A stretch of DNA of 64,000 bases, taken from the NCBI GenBank assembly GCA_905202485.1, contig CAJKRY010000001.1, forward strand, positions 124,001 through 188,000, written 5' to 3'. A program made the position numbers and the translations under genes. Numbering within the stretch: the first letter of the stretch is position 1; each line of letters starts with the position of its first letter. This DNA is from an uncultured Methanomassiliicoccus sp. (GTDB lineage: Archaea > Thermoplasmatota > Thermoplasmata > Methanomassiliicoccales > Methanomassiliicoccaceae). Shown piece after piece: positions 27,886-37,504 of the stretch. The notes below the pieces were generated by a model that ran no database searches, had not been told where the DNA came from, and worked only from the letters and a program-made list of their open reading frames with translations.

Positions 27886-28023
27886 AGCATGCCCCAATAC
27901 ACAAATGATTAAAAACTTTGTGAATCAAATCGTATAAATTAATCAAGATTCTTGTAAAAGTTCAAAGAATTAAAAATTAACTTGAATCGTCCTAAAAGAT
28001 AAAACACACATTATAATTTCTGG

Positions 28024-28096
28024 CGCCCTGGTCGGGATTTGAACCCGAGTCGAAGCCTCGACAGGGCTTCATGATAGGCCGCTACACTACCAGGGC
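28024..28096 (-). tRNA. tRNA-Asp (anticodon GTC)
   Basis: A complete cloverleaf on the minus strand: 7-bp acceptor stem GCCCTGG/CCAGGGC, D arm, anticodon loop CTGTCGA with anticodon GTC, and T arm with GGTTCAAATCC. Discriminator base G. The 3' CCA is genome-encoded (28021-28023). A TATATAT box lies about 25 bases upstream of the 5' end. No intron. Confidence 0.95.
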
Positions 28097-28139
28097 TTGC
28101 TTTTTCTCCTCAATAAGTAGGTCATATATATGCATTTCT

Positions 28140-28527
28140 ATCTTTCATTCATCTAAGCCAAATATCTGGCAGTTATTTATTACATGCACATACATTAAAC
28201 AATGATACAGATAGATTTTATAATTGAATATACGATTTTCGGAAAAATTTTAGATGCATATGATTTCAAATTTAAAATTGTTTAAAATTACTTATACTAG
28301 TATCCATTTTTTTATATCATGTAGTTCGTTGTAACTCTTTTGTAAAACGTAACATTAGGCTTAAACTAATTTGATTTTACAAACAATTTCAACGGTTATC
28401 ACCAAAAAGACGTTTGGTATACCGAAAATAAGACTTTTAGAATCAGCTCAAGTTATGATTTTATATAACAATATAATATACTATTGTTTAAATAGTAGTT
28501 TTTCTTTAGTAAATATGGGAGATTATT
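28140..28527. other. AT-rich intergenic stretch upstream of MFS transporter
   Basis: No gene is visible. The only structured element I see is a near-perfect palindrome around GGTATACC (28413-28427, TTTGGTATACCGAAA), about 100 bases upstream of the transporter start and possibly an operator for it. Confidence 0.4.
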
Positions 28528-29961
28528 ATGAGGAAGAGAAAAATTGGTTATGAGTGGGTTGTGCTTTCTGTTACTACGATCGGAGCTTTGCTTGCTTCGA
28601 TGCAGTCGTCTGCACTTCTTATAGCTCTTCCTGAATTGATGGGTAGCCTCAATATCGATTTTCTCACAATAATGTGGGTAATTCTAGCATATATGCTGAT
28701 GACCACCGTCATGCTGCCTATAGTAGGCAGGCTGGCAGATATATATGGTAGAAAAAAATTGTATCTTTCTGGATTTGCAATATTCACGATTGCTTCGCTA
28801 TTGTGCTGCCTGTCCGTTCCGCAATTAAACGGCTGGGACCTGGTTATATACAGAACAATTCAGGGATTAGGTGGATCATTACTGTTAGGTAACAGCACCG
28901 CACTAGTGACAGACGCATTTGATTCTCACAAGCTTGGATTAGGCATAGGAATAAATCAAGTTGCTGGAGCTGCTGGACTTATATTAGGTCCTGTTGTAGG
29001 AGGATTACTGGTTGGATACGGATGGTGGGCAATATTTGCTTTCAACGTCCCTCTCGGAATAATAGGAACAGTATGGGGCATAAAGAGCCTTAGAGAAACG
29101 GTGGTAAAATCTGCTGATAATTCCTTTGACGTTAAAGGATGCATATCGGTATCAGTGGGACTTACCTTCCTTCTATTAGGAATTACATTACTGGCTTTCC
29201 CGATGATCGATATGATCTGGGTATGGCTCATGATAATAGTCGGATCAATTGCCCTGATCGCATTCATCTACACAGAAATTAAAGTAAAAAAGCCAATGAT
29301 CAACATGAAACTTTTCAAAAACAGGTCATATGCAGTATCAAACTTTACCAACTTTACAACTGGCCTTGCCCGAAGTGCGATTCTGTTTGCATTAATCTGT
29401 TATTTCCAGGGACCATACGGGATGGACCCGCTAACTGCTGGTTTGGCTTTGATCCCATATGGTTTAGGCTTTATGATGATGGGGCCAATAGCTGGACGTT
29501 TATCAGACAATTACGGAACCAAGTATGTTGCACTTTCTGGATTAATCCTAATGGTTGTAGGCCTCCTGTGCTTAACAACTATCGACGAAAAAACCAGCTT
29601 CTTGCTGTTGGCTGTATATATGCTAGTGGTAGGCATAGGTTCTGGACTGTTTTCATCACCTAATTCAAGTATGATCATGAGAGCTTCACCGCCAGAAGAA
29701 AGAGGATCAGCCGCTTCAACAAAAATGATGCTGATGAATGCTGGTGGAATGTTTAGTTTTACTATTGCATTTCCAGTTCTATTCAATGGCATTGAAGAAT
29801 ACATGGAGCAGATATTCATCGAAGGTGGCGGAGTGCCTCTGGAGATTCTCAGACCGATTGTGGATAATATCCATGAGACGTTTCTGATATTTTTCATAGT
29901 GGCGCTAATCTCTGTTATAATTGGCTTATTCCAAAGAAAGGATGATGACCTAAAAACCTGA
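28528..29961 (+). CDS. MFS drug exporter of the 14-helix (DHA2/EmrB) type
   Basis: A 477-residue hydrophobic protein. ADIYGRKKLYLSG is the MFS motif A loop, and LILGPVVGGLL is the antiporter motif C. The length and the N-terminal PELMGSLNIDFLTIMWVILAY-like region fit the DHA2 family of proton-driven exporters. GGGAGATTATT provides the ribosome site for the ATG. Substrate is unknown. Confidence 0.9.
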   Translation: MRKRKIGYEWVVLSVTTIGALLASMQSSALLIALPELMGSLNIDFLTIMWVILAYMLMTTVMLPIVGRLADIYGRKKLYLSGFAIFTIASLLCCLSVPQLNGWDLVIYRTIQGLGGSLLLGNSTALVTDAFDSHKLGLGIGINQVAGAAGLILGPVVGGLLVGYGWWAIFAFNVPLGIIGTVWGIKSLRETVVKSADNSFDVKGCISVSVGLTFLLLGITLLAFPMIDMIWVWLMIIVGSIALIAFIYTEIKVKKPMINMKLFKNRSYAVSNFTNFTTGLARSAILFALICYFQGPYGMDPLTAGLALIPYGLGFMMMGPIAGRLSDNYGTKYVALSGLILMVVGLLCLTTIDEKTSFLLLAVYMLVVGIGSGLFSSPNSSMIMRASPPEERGSAASTKMMLMNAGGMFSFTIAFPVLFNGIEEYMEQIFIEGGGVPLEILRPIVDNIHETFLIFFIVALISVIIGLFQRKDDDLKT

Positions 29962-29966
29962 AAAGA

Positions 29967-29995
29967 GTAGAGCTCCTGCTCTACTTACTTTTTAT
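29967..29995 (+). terminator. Hairpin terminator after MFS transporter
   Basis: GTAGAGC-TCCT-GCTCTAC, a perfect 7-bp stem, followed by TTACTTTTTAT. Confidence 0.8.
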
Positions 29996-30041
29996 ACATC
30001 TAACTTGATTGAGACTCTACACATCCTTGAGAAGTGATTTT

Positions 30042-30851
30042 ATGGATTCAAAACTGAAAGTCAGTGATTATATGGTGAGAGATGTTGTCTCTATCCCACC
30101 AGACTATACAATTGCCCAGGCAAAAGAGAAAATAATCAGTACAGAATTCCATGGGCTTCCAGTTTCAAAAGATGGAAAGATTTTAGGATTTGTAACTGCC
30201 AAAGAACTTCTGAGAGAGATTGATAATCCTGATAAAAAAGTCAGCGAGATTATCAAAGACGGCACTGTGACCGTATCTCCTGACATGGATATTGATGATG
30301 CATCACGTGTTCTTTTCAGATACGGACTCAGGAATACGCCTGTAGTAGACGAAGACGGAACGGCTGTTGGGATGATCTCCAATATGGATATAATCCGTTC
30401 TGCTATTGAGAAAGCCACTCCTAATAAAATCAACATGCTGAAGAATTTTCTATCACAGCAGCATGATGTTAAAATTGAAGTCAGAAGACGTGTGATCCCG
30501 ATAGATCAGCTGAGACCTACCCAAAAAGAAGTTTATGCTGATGAACTCCGCGGAAGGCAGTACGAGATTAAACGCGGACTTGTAGAGCCGTTAATTGTAA
30601 TCCGTAAAAACGGCTACTATGTCTTAGTTGACGGTCATCACAGAGTACTCGCCGCCAAAGATATGGGTGTCAAGCAGTTTCAGGCCTTCGTTCTAGAGCC
30701 GGAACACGACATTGAATTAGGCATGGAAAAATCAGCTGACGAAATGGGTGTCAAAACAATTGATGATATTAAAATAATTGAGGGTAAAAACCACCCTCTG
30801 GTAAAAGTTGCAACCCGTCTTTTAACCAATAAAGATGCAGGCTCAGAATGA
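30042..30851 (+). CDS. Two-CBS domain protein with ParB/SerK-like domain
   Basis: Two CBS domains (about residues 5-125; VRDVVSIPPDYTIAQAKEKI and GTVTVSPDMDIDDAS) bind adenine nucleotides in many proteins. They are followed by a ParB-like domain (about 145-255) with the motif VLVDGHHRVLAAKDMG. The DGHHR form also occurs in archaeal SerK, an ADP-dependent free-serine kinase related to ParB. It may thus be an adenylate-regulated small-molecule kinase or a DNA-binding protein; the sequence does not decide. The ATG at 30042 has GTGATTT upstream; an earlier in-frame ATG at 30009 lacks support. Confidence 0.82.
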   Translation: MDSKLKVSDYMVRDVVSIPPDYTIAQAKEKIISTEFHGLPVSKDGKILGFVTAKELLREIDNPDKKVSEIIKDGTVTVSPDMDIDDASRVLFRYGLRNTPVVDEDGTAVGMISNMDIIRSAIEKATPNKINMLKNFLSQQHDVKIEVRRRVIPIDQLRPTQKEVYADELRGRQYEIKRGLVEPLIVIRKNGYYVLVDGHHRVLAAKDMGVKQFQAFVLEPEHDIELGMEKSADEMGVKTIDDIKIIEGKNHPLVKVATRLLTNKDAGSE

Positions 30852-30866
30852 GCCTGTTTAATTTAT
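30838..30866. terminator. Hairpin between CBS-ParB gene and ppsA
   Basis: CAGGCTC-AGAAT-GAGCCTG overlaps the stop codon and is followed by TTTAATTTATTTATT. It sits between convergent genes. Confidence 0.65.
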
Positions 30867-33176
30867 TTATTGGCTCAGCTGCTTTCTTATTGATTCCATA
30901 ATAATCCTTTTTTCTGCTGCAGCTACATAATTTATGGTTTTAACAACAGTGTCTGGATTAAGTGAAATTGAATCTATTCCGGCACGTACCAGGAATTCAC
31001 AGAATTCAGGGTACACAGACGGGCCTTGTCCGCATATACTGACCGTAACCCCTTTCTTGTGAGCTCCGTCAATTATCTGTTTGACAGCTCTCTTCAGGGC
31101 TTCATTCCTCTCATCAAAGTATCCCATTTTGCCAAGTACGTCAGAATCTCTGTCCGCACCCATTACGAGCTGCGTAAGATCGTTGGATCCAATTGAGAAT
31201 GCATCGCAGTGTTCTGCAAATTCTTCGACCATGAAGACGACCGCCGGAACTTCTGCCATCAGATAGAGTTTGAAGTCATTGCTGCGGTAAAGTCCAATCT
31301 CATTCATCATCTTCTCGATTTCGACGACTTCTTCTATAGTACGTACGAAAGGCAGCATGACCCATATGTTCTTGAGACCCATTTCATCACGGGCTTTCTT
31401 GACGGCTTTGAGTTCAGCCCTGAATGCTTTATTGTAGCTTTCAGACACATATCTGGAGCAGCCTCTCCATCCGATCATTGGATTGGATTCCTTTGGTTCA
31501 TAATCGGCTCCGCCTTTCATGTCGTGATACTCATTTGTCTTGAAGTCTGAAGTCCTGAGAACCACAGGCCTCGGGTAGAAGGCTCTGCCGACAGAGGCAA
31601 TTCCTTCTGTCAGCTTATTAATGAGTTCTTCTTCCCTCCCATCTTCAATCAGTGAGCACGGGTGTTCCTGAACGTGAGATGTAAATAAGAACTCACTGCG
31701 CATCAGACCTACACCTTGAACTGGAAGTTCAGAATATTCTGCGGCTTTAGTGGGAACACCGATGTTAACCATGATCTTTGTGGCTGTTACAGGGACAGCG
31801 ACTGCGACTGCAGTGGCAGCAGCTGAAGTGGATATAACTTCAACTGATGGGGCTCCGCCTTCATAAACGATTCCCATCTGACCGTGAACAGTTACTTCCA
31901 TTCCATCTTTCAGAACTTGAGTAGCTTCTGTAGCACCTACAACACAGGGAATTCCTAACTCCCTTGCCACAATAGCGGCGTGGCAGGTCATACCGCCTTC
32001 ATCTGTAACAATGGCAGCTGCTCTGGTCATTGCTGGAACCATATCAGGTGTGGTCATCTGAGTTACTAAGACGTCTCCTTTCTTCACCACATCCAAACTC
32101 ATGTTCTCGTCATAGATCTTTACTTTGCCGCTTGCATTTCCGGGGCTTGCTCCAAGACCTCTGACAAGGATGGTACGGCCTGATTCTTCAGATTCCTCTG
32201 TGGTTTCTTGCTGTTTAGTCTGCTTTGATAAGGTTGTAATCGGCCTAGCCTGAACAACATAAACGTGATTGTCTTCTATTGCCCATTCAATATCCATCGG
32301 ACGGTTGTAGTGCATTTCAATGCGGTTCCCGATATCAGCAACTTCCTCAATCTGAACATCTGTTAACTTCTGGGATTTTACCTGATCGCCTGGAATCTCT
32401 TCCCTCAGGCATTCTCCGCTCTCTCCCCTGACTAATTTCCAAGTCTGAGTGGAAATCCTCTTGTTGAGGATGTTGCGGTGGAACTTGTCGACGACGTAAG
32501 TATCCGGAGTTACTTTTCCTCCTACTAATGCCTCGCCTAATCCATATCCCGCTTCAATGATAATGTGCGGTAATTCAGAATTCGGATCAACTGTGAACAT
32601 AATTCCTGATTTCTCAGAGTTGATCATACGCTGGATTACAACAGCCAATTTGACTTTGTCGTGTTCGAATTCCTTAGATACTCTGTATGAGATTGCACGC
32701 GGAGTGAATAAAGAGGACCAGCATTTTTTAATGCATATTAAAAGAGATGAAGGTTCTGAAACATTCAGATAAGTATCCTGTTGACCTGCAAACGAGGCTG
32801 TAGGGAGATCTTCCGCGGTTGCGCTGGATCTCACAGCAACAAGGGGGTATTTTCCTTTTCCCAGCTTCTTGTATTCAGACAGAATCTGTGATTCAAGGTT
32901 CTTTGGAATTTCTCCGCTTTCAAAAGCATTCCTGATCCTTGCAGACGCTTCCTGAAGTGCTGCATCTGAATCCACATCAATATCCTCAATTGATTCCGAT
33001 ATGACAGTCTTAAGATTGTTGTGCTCTAAAAACTCGTCATAGGACTCTGTTGTCAACACGAACCCAGGAGGTACGTCAAACCCGGCAGCAGTAAGCTCAC
33101 CTAAATTGGCAGCTTTACCGCCAGCAATCGGAATATCATTTACACCTAGATCCTTGATGCTCATTATCCCTTTCAT
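30867..33176 (-). CDS. ppsA: Phosphoenolpyruvate synthase
   Basis: Converts pyruvate and ATP to PEP, AMP and phosphate for gluconeogenesis. The ATP-grasp domain is N-terminal (GGKAANLGELTAAGFDVP; VRSSATAEDLPTASFAGQQD), the phosphohistidine domain central (DEGGMTCHAAIVARELGIP, with the catalytic His), and the PEP/pyruvate barrel C-terminal (SICGQGPSVYPEF, SLNPDTVVKT). I chose the ATG at 33176 because GGGGAT lies six bases upstream; a GTG at 33200 would add eight residues not typical for the family. Confidence 0.95.
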   Translation of the reverse strand: MKGIMSIKDLGVNDIPIAGGKAANLGELTAAGFDVPPGFVLTTESYDEFLEHNNLKTVISESIEDIDVDSDAALQEASARIRNAFESGEIPKNLESQILSEYKKLGKGKYPLVAVRSSATAEDLPTASFAGQQDTYLNVSEPSSLLICIKKCWSSLFTPRAISYRVSKEFEHDKVKLAVVIQRMINSEKSGIMFTVDPNSELPHIIIEAGYGLGEALVGGKVTPDTYVVDKFHRNILNKRISTQTWKLVRGESGECLREEIPGDQVKSQKLTDVQIEEVADIGNRIEMHYNRPMDIEWAIEDNHVYVVQARPITTLSKQTKQQETTEESEESGRTILVRGLGASPGNASGKVKIYDENMSLDVVKKGDVLVTQMTTPDMVPAMTRAAAIVTDEGGMTCHAAIVARELGIPCVVGATEATQVLKDGMEVTVHGQMGIVYEGGAPSVEVISTSAAATAVAVAVPVTATKIMVNIGVPTKAAEYSELPVQGVGLMRSEFLFTSHVQEHPCSLIEDGREEELINKLTEGIASVGRAFYPRPVVLRTSDFKTNEYHDMKGGADYEPKESNPMIGWRGCSRYVSESYNKAFRAELKAVKKARDEMGLKNIWVMLPFVRTIEEVVEIEKMMNEIGLYRSNDFKLYLMAEVPAVVFMVEEFAEHCDAFSIGSNDLTQLVMGADRDSDVLGKMGYFDERNEALKRAVKQIIDGAHKKGVTVSICGQGPSVYPEFCEFLVRAGIDSISLNPDTVVKTINYVAAAEKRIIMESIRKQLSQ

Positions 33177-33374
33177 GATTATCCCCGGAAACTGTTCCAC
33201 CTCATATTAAGTGAAACAACGCTCTGATATAGTCAACGCTAATATATTTTCCCTTCTGTCATTAAGCCGGGAAAATGCTAATAATACGCTTTTCGGATTT
33301 TTTCAAAAAATAACTGAATCTAAATGTCTGTTTCACGCGAATAATATAGAAAAATTATCAGATTGCGTTATGAA

Positions 33375-33515
33375 TTGTCCCCCGAGCCTTAACAGATTAG
33401 TTCATGGACGGCTTCTGCCTATTCTCCCCACACTGACCCAGGCCGGGGGTTTATTGTCGTTCGCCGGGGTTGTTTCCCATTCATGACCCGATGTCACATC
33501 GTTGTTCATGGAAAG
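33375..33515. other. GC-rich, foldable intergenic island; possible non-coding RNA
   Basis: In an AT-rich gap between divergent ppsA and lysS, about 140 bases are markedly GC-rich. CCCCCG-A-GCC (33379-33388) can pair with GGC-CGGGGG (33441-33449), CGATG-TCA-CATCG forms a hairpin at 33489-33501, and GTTCATGGA is repeated at 33400 and 33504. On the minus strand a T-run (ATTTTTC near 33350) could end a transcript. I could not match it to SRP RNA, RNase P RNA, 5S rRNA or tRNA. No convincing protein is encoded. The rest of the gap is AT-rich and featureless apart from a TTTATATC box at about 33666 for lysS. Confidence 0.4.
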
Positions 33516-33699
33516 ACCCATAAATTACGGCGATCTGTATACTAACGGTTTGCAAGGAAAATCACGTAATCATTTCCGGTTTCCGAAAGCATTCTCTTTA
33601 CTGTAACATCTGATTTTAACCTTTTGTATGAAAACAGCAGAAATTCAGCCTCTGTGACCATAGACTTTATATCATTGTTATCGATGAAAGGCCGATATT

Positions 33700-35244
33700 A
33701 TGCACTGGGCAGACGTATTGGCCAATACTCTTCTCGAGAAAGGAAATAATCACTTGATTTCTACTGGTATAACACCTTCAGGTACACTTCATGTAGGCAC
33801 TCTGCGCGAGTCAATAACAGCTGAATCTGTACGCAAGTCATTAGAAAAACAAGGTGCTAATGTAAAAATGATTTACCTTGTGGATTCCTGGGACCCGCTG
33901 AGAAAAAGATATCCGTTTCTTCCAGAAAGCTTTGAGGCTGAAGTGGGAAGGCCATTAGCATATATACCCTGCCCCTGCGGAGAGCATGAAAATTATGCCC
34001 AGCATTACATCCAGCCGTTTTTAGATTCGATTAAAGAGCTCGGCATTCACTGCGATGTTTTATGGACTCACGAACAGTATGAACAGGGTAAGTTCGAAAA
34101 AGTAATTGATACTGCAATAACAAAAAAAGACCAGATTGCCCAGATCCTTACTGAAGTAAGCGGACGTGAACTTCCCAAGGACTTTTTCCCTTATTCTCCA
34201 AGATGCGAGTGCTGCGGCCGTCTCAGCCACACAAAGGTACTGGGATACGAGTATCCGTATGTCTCATACTCATGTGCATGCGGTCATGAAGGCAAAGCAG
34301 ACATAAGAAAAGGAGACGGAAAACTGCCATGGAGAGTTGAATGGGCAGCAAAATGGAAAGTGTTCGGCGTAACCTGTGAACCATTCGGAAAAGACCACGC
34401 GGCTGCCGGCGGATCTTATGATACGGGAGTAAGACTGGCCAAAGAGATCTTTGAGATCGATGCCCCTTATCCAATTCCATACGAATTTGTGCAACTGAAA
34501 GGCAAGGGCCAGATGCATAAGTCAACTGGTTCTTCAGTCACCGGTGTGGATGCACTGCATATCACGCCAGCTGCAGTAATGAACTATATAGTTCTGAGAG
34601 TCAACCCTTCTAGACACATTGATTATGATTCTGGAGCCGGCATACTCGACATGGTTGACGAGTACGACCGCGTAGAGTACATGTATTATAATCAGGAATG
34701 CGAAGACAGGGATAAAGATCTCCTGAGGGCATATGAGCTCTCGCAGCCCGAGGGACCCCGTGCCACCGTACCCTTGCAGATTCCATACAGACATCTTGTT
34801 TCCTTAGTGCAGATTGCAGACGGCTTCGACGGCGTTCTTGCAATCCTGAGGCGCATGAATTTGATTGACGACAGCGTCGACCAGGAAGATCTGGATATTC
34901 TCAAGCAGAGAATGGAATGCGTGAAATACTGGTTGAACGGCTTTGCTCCGGACAATGTTAAATTTGCAATATGCGATGATATGCCAGAATGTGAGATCTC
35001 CGAAAATGAGAAGGCTTTCTTCCAGAAACTCGTGGATTCTCTTTCTGCAGTGGAATGGAGCGGTGAAAGCATACACGATGCAATATACCAGTGCGCAAAA
35101 GAGACCGAACTGGGTCCGAAAGGTTGCTTCCAGTCATTGTATAAGATCTTCTGCAATCAAAAGCAGGGACCCCGCCTTGGCTTCTTCTTTTCTACTATAG
35201 AAAAGGACTTTGTAATCAGCAGAATCAAAGAAGCTGGCAATTAA
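33700..35244 (+). CDS. lysS: Class I lysyl-tRNA synthetase
   Basis: A 514-residue archaeal-type class I LysRS. The HIGH-type motif is PSGTLHVG (residues 26-33) and the KMSKS-type motif MHKSTGSSV (about residue 272). A zinc-ribbon-like region (CPCGEH, CECCGRL, CACGHEG) lies in the connecting part. A TTTATATC box about 30 bases upstream of the ATG suggests an almost leaderless transcript. Class I LysRS is the usual archaeal form and sometimes coexists with the class II enzyme in methanogens. Confidence 0.96.
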   Translation: MHWADVLANTLLEKGNNHLISTGITPSGTLHVGTLRESITAESVRKSLEKQGANVKMIYLVDSWDPLRKRYPFLPESFEAEVGRPLAYIPCPCGEHENYAQHYIQPFLDSIKELGIHCDVLWTHEQYEQGKFEKVIDTAITKKDQIAQILTEVSGRELPKDFFPYSPRCECCGRLSHTKVLGYEYPYVSYSCACGHEGKADIRKGDGKLPWRVEWAAKWKVFGVTCEPFGKDHAAAGGSYDTGVRLAKEIFEIDAPYPIPYEFVQLKGKGQMHKSTGSSVTGVDALHITPAAVMNYIVLRVNPSRHIDYDSGAGILDMVDEYDRVEYMYYNQECEDRDKDLLRAYELSQPEGPRATVPLQIPYRHLVSLVQIADGFDGVLAILRRMNLIDDSVDQEDLDILKQRMECVKYWLNGFAPDNVKFAICDDMPECEISENEKAFFQKLVDSLSAVEWSGESIHDAIYQCAKETELGPKGCFQSLYKIFCNQKQGPRLGFFFSTIEKDFVISRIKEAGN

Positions 35245-35320
35245 AACCATTTACCAAATTTACTGGCAAAACTACCTATATGCAGGTAGCTATGCCCCTT
35301 CATTTAACTCAGGTGAACCT

Positions 35321-35833
35321 ATGAGCCACGACGATGAAAAACCATCATGCCATTGCGGATGCGGAGAAGAACTCAGCGAAGAAGAGCTTACTTCACTGGA
35401 TGAGCTTGCTGAAGAAGTAATATTCGGAAAGAACCAAAACAGAAGCCGTGCCATCAAAGATCTGTGGTTCGACGATATGAGTAACTACCTCAAAGAATGC
35501 GAAACTCCTGAAGAATCCAGACCTGAACTGATGTTTTTATCATTGTCCAACGCTCTACTGGATATGTTCTTTGATATTGTTCCCAGAGAGTTTGCAATAG
35601 CCTCTGCCAACAACATGAGCCACTTTTTATCCACACTTCTGATCAACAAGGAATATGACATTGATGTGATGGAAAAATACATGGATGACTACAACAGAAT
35701 CATCGGGGACTCTGAAGACATAGAAAAAATTGAGAAATTCGATGAAGAATGGTGGAATGAGAAAAAAGAGTATCTCGGCGGAAAAACAATGAATGAAGTA
35801 ATTGCAGAAATGTCAGAGAAATATGGTCTATGA
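35321..35833 (+). CDS. Hypothetical protein with N-terminal CHCGCG motif
   Basis: A 170-residue acidic, mostly helical protein. The N-terminal CHCGCGEE may bind a metal; nothing else is recognisable. An AGGTGA site precedes the ATG and the stop overlaps the next gene's ATG (ATGA), so it is co-translated with the MFS transporter. It may be a regulator or accessory factor of that transporter; this is inferred. Confidence 0.75.
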   Translation: MSHDDEKPSCHCGCGEELSEEELTSLDELAEEVIFGKNQNRSRAIKDLWFDDMSNYLKECETPEESRPELMFLSLSNALLDMFFDIVPREFAIASANNMSHFLSTLLINKEYDIDVMEKYMDDYNRIIGDSEDIEKIEKFDEEWWNEKKEYLGGKTMNEVIAEMSEKYGL

Positions 35834-37035
35834 TAGGGTCTAAAAGCTACGGTGCAGTTGCAGCACTGTCGATTGCTGCATTCATGGTGATGACTGGAGT
35901 TTCAATAATATCTCCAATCCTGCCAGCATACGCAGCCAGCTTTGGAATACCCTATGCACTCATAGGCATAATTATCTCTTCATTTGCCATAGCAAGAACA
36001 TTTTTAGACATCCCCTCTGGGCTTATAGCCTATAAGCTGGGGATGAAGAAATTCATGGCGATCGGACTGATACTGGTCGCCGCATCCTCATTTGTAGCCG
36101 GTTACGCACCTACATATGAAACACTTCTGATAGCCAGAATACTGGAAGGCGCCGGTTCAGCCATGTATACGACAGTTTCAATGACTATGGTTGCTGTCGT
36201 GTCTCCTCCGGAACGCAGAGGAGCCACCCTCTCATTTTACGTAAGCATGATGCTGCTAGGAACAGTCAGCGGTCCGGTAATCGGCGGATTTATCTCCGAA
36301 GCCTGGGGCATGTCCGCTCCGTTCTATGTATACGGGATGTTCGGTTTAATCTCACTGATAATAATAACGGCAGCTGTCAAGGAAGCCGGCAGTGAGAGCA
36401 ACGCGGCTCATCCCGCCAGTATGAACATTACTAAACTTCTCAAAGATTACAATCTGATGGCCATATGCTTCTCGGTGCTTGTTACATTCTTAATCAGGCA
36501 GGGAGTGATCAATACAGTAATTCCACTGTATGCTTACAACAATATTGGCATGGGGGAAGTAGGCCTCGGAATTGCCTTGGGAGTTCTGGCCATCGGCAAC
36601 ACAATCATGATGCTGGTGATCGGCAAACTGTCTGACAAGTTTGGAAGAAAGACATTTATGATGCTGAGTCTGATTCTTTCAGCAGTAGTTATCTTGATCA
36701 TTCCATTTGATAAAACATTCTTATCTCTTGTTATAACAATGGGCATGCTGGGAATCTGTCTCGGTTTGGCGGGACCTGTTTCAGCCTGGATTACGGATGT
36801 TTCAAAACCAGAAGATCTGGGTGGAGCGATGGGCATTCAGCGTACGGTAGGAGATTTAGGATTTATCATCGGCCCGATACTGCTGGCAGCTATCGCAGGG
36901 ATGTCTGGACAGACTGTTTCATCTATGCCTTTCATCGTGGCGGCTATAATTTCAATTTTACCGGTGGCGTTTTTAATAAACGTGAAAGATCCGGTAGCTA
37001 CAGAAAAATTCTCATTCCGTAAACAGAATGTTTGA
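35830..37035 (+). CDS. MFS transporter (12-helix)
   Basis: A 401-residue major facilitator. Motif A-like loops are present in both halves (YKLGMKKFMAIG and GKLSDKFGRKTFMMLS), and TVSGPVIGGFISE resembles antiporter motif C. It begins with the ATGA overlap to the upstream hypothetical gene. Substrate is unknown. The C-terminus overlaps the end of the convergent gene at 37012 by 24 bases. Confidence 0.9.
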   Translation: MIGSKSYGAVAALSIAAFMVMTGVSIISPILPAYAASFGIPYALIGIIISSFAIARTFLDIPSGLIAYKLGMKKFMAIGLILVAASSFVAGYAPTYETLLIARILEGAGSAMYTTVSMTMVAVVSPPERRGATLSFYVSMMLLGTVSGPVIGGFISEAWGMSAPFYVYGMFGLISLIIITAAVKEAGSESNAAHPASMNITKLLKDYNLMAICFSVLVTFLIRQGVINTVIPLYAYNNIGMGEVGLGIALGVLAIGNTIMMLVIGKLSDKFGRKTFMMLSLILSAVVILIIPFDKTFLSLVITMGMLGICLGLAGPVSAWITDVSKPEDLGGAMGIQRTVGDLGFIIGPILLAAIAGMSGQTVSSMPFIVAAIISILPVAFLINVKDPVATEKFSFRKQNV

Positions 37036-37317
37036 TCTGCTGTCTTCACAAAAAGCTTCATCGAGATTGTTTAGGTCTGAAACATGCTCAGGCATTAAGT
37101 CGGATCCGTTAGCTTCGCTTTCAGGAAATGACCTTGCGAACTGACTCACATCACAGAATAAAACTTCCCATTTAGCATCGCCGGTTCTAGAGATCATTTC
37201 ACTCAGTTTATTTACGCCTGTGGAATAGTACTCCATTCCCCTCATTCGGTTCTCAAACATCTTCCATTCTACAATTTTTCCATTTAATGTTGTTAATACT
37301 GCAACTCTGTCCGTCAT
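37012..37317 (-). CDS. Small hypothetical protein (possible redox- or Fe-Mo-type regulator fold)
   Basis: A 101-residue protein beginning MTDRVAVLTTLNGKIVEW. The first half has alternating strands and helices and reads like a real domain; GGAG lies eight bases before the ATG. The convergent MFS gene overlaps its last 24 bases. I cannot assign a family; the fold named in the title is only a loose impression. Confidence 0.5.
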   Translation of the reverse strand: MTDRVAVLTTLNGKIVEWKMFENRMRGMEYYSTGVNKLSEMISRTGDAKWEVLFCDVSQFARSFPESEANGSDLMPEHVSDLNNLDEAFCEDSRSNILFTE

Positions 37318-37504
37318 ATGCTATTCTCCGAGTTTTTCTATCATTTGAGAACGCAACGTATTTTAAAATAATCCTGAAGTTGAGACAGATTATCCAGTAA
37401 ATACCGCCTCTGAACACATAAATGTACTATCTGCAACAGCACCTAACCTGAAGGATTTTATCATTTTTACTTAAATCTATAAAGAAGAAGAATATACTGT
37501 AATC

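Noticed and set aside
33211..33486. 91-codon plus-strand frame between ppsA and lysS
   Set aside because: It starts without a ribosome site, has an unlikely composition and runs through the GC-rich foldable island, which better explains the sequence.
33375..33580. SRP RNA or RNase P RNA in the GC-rich island
   Set aside because: The SRP helix 8 motifs and the conserved RNase P core segments could not be found on either strand.
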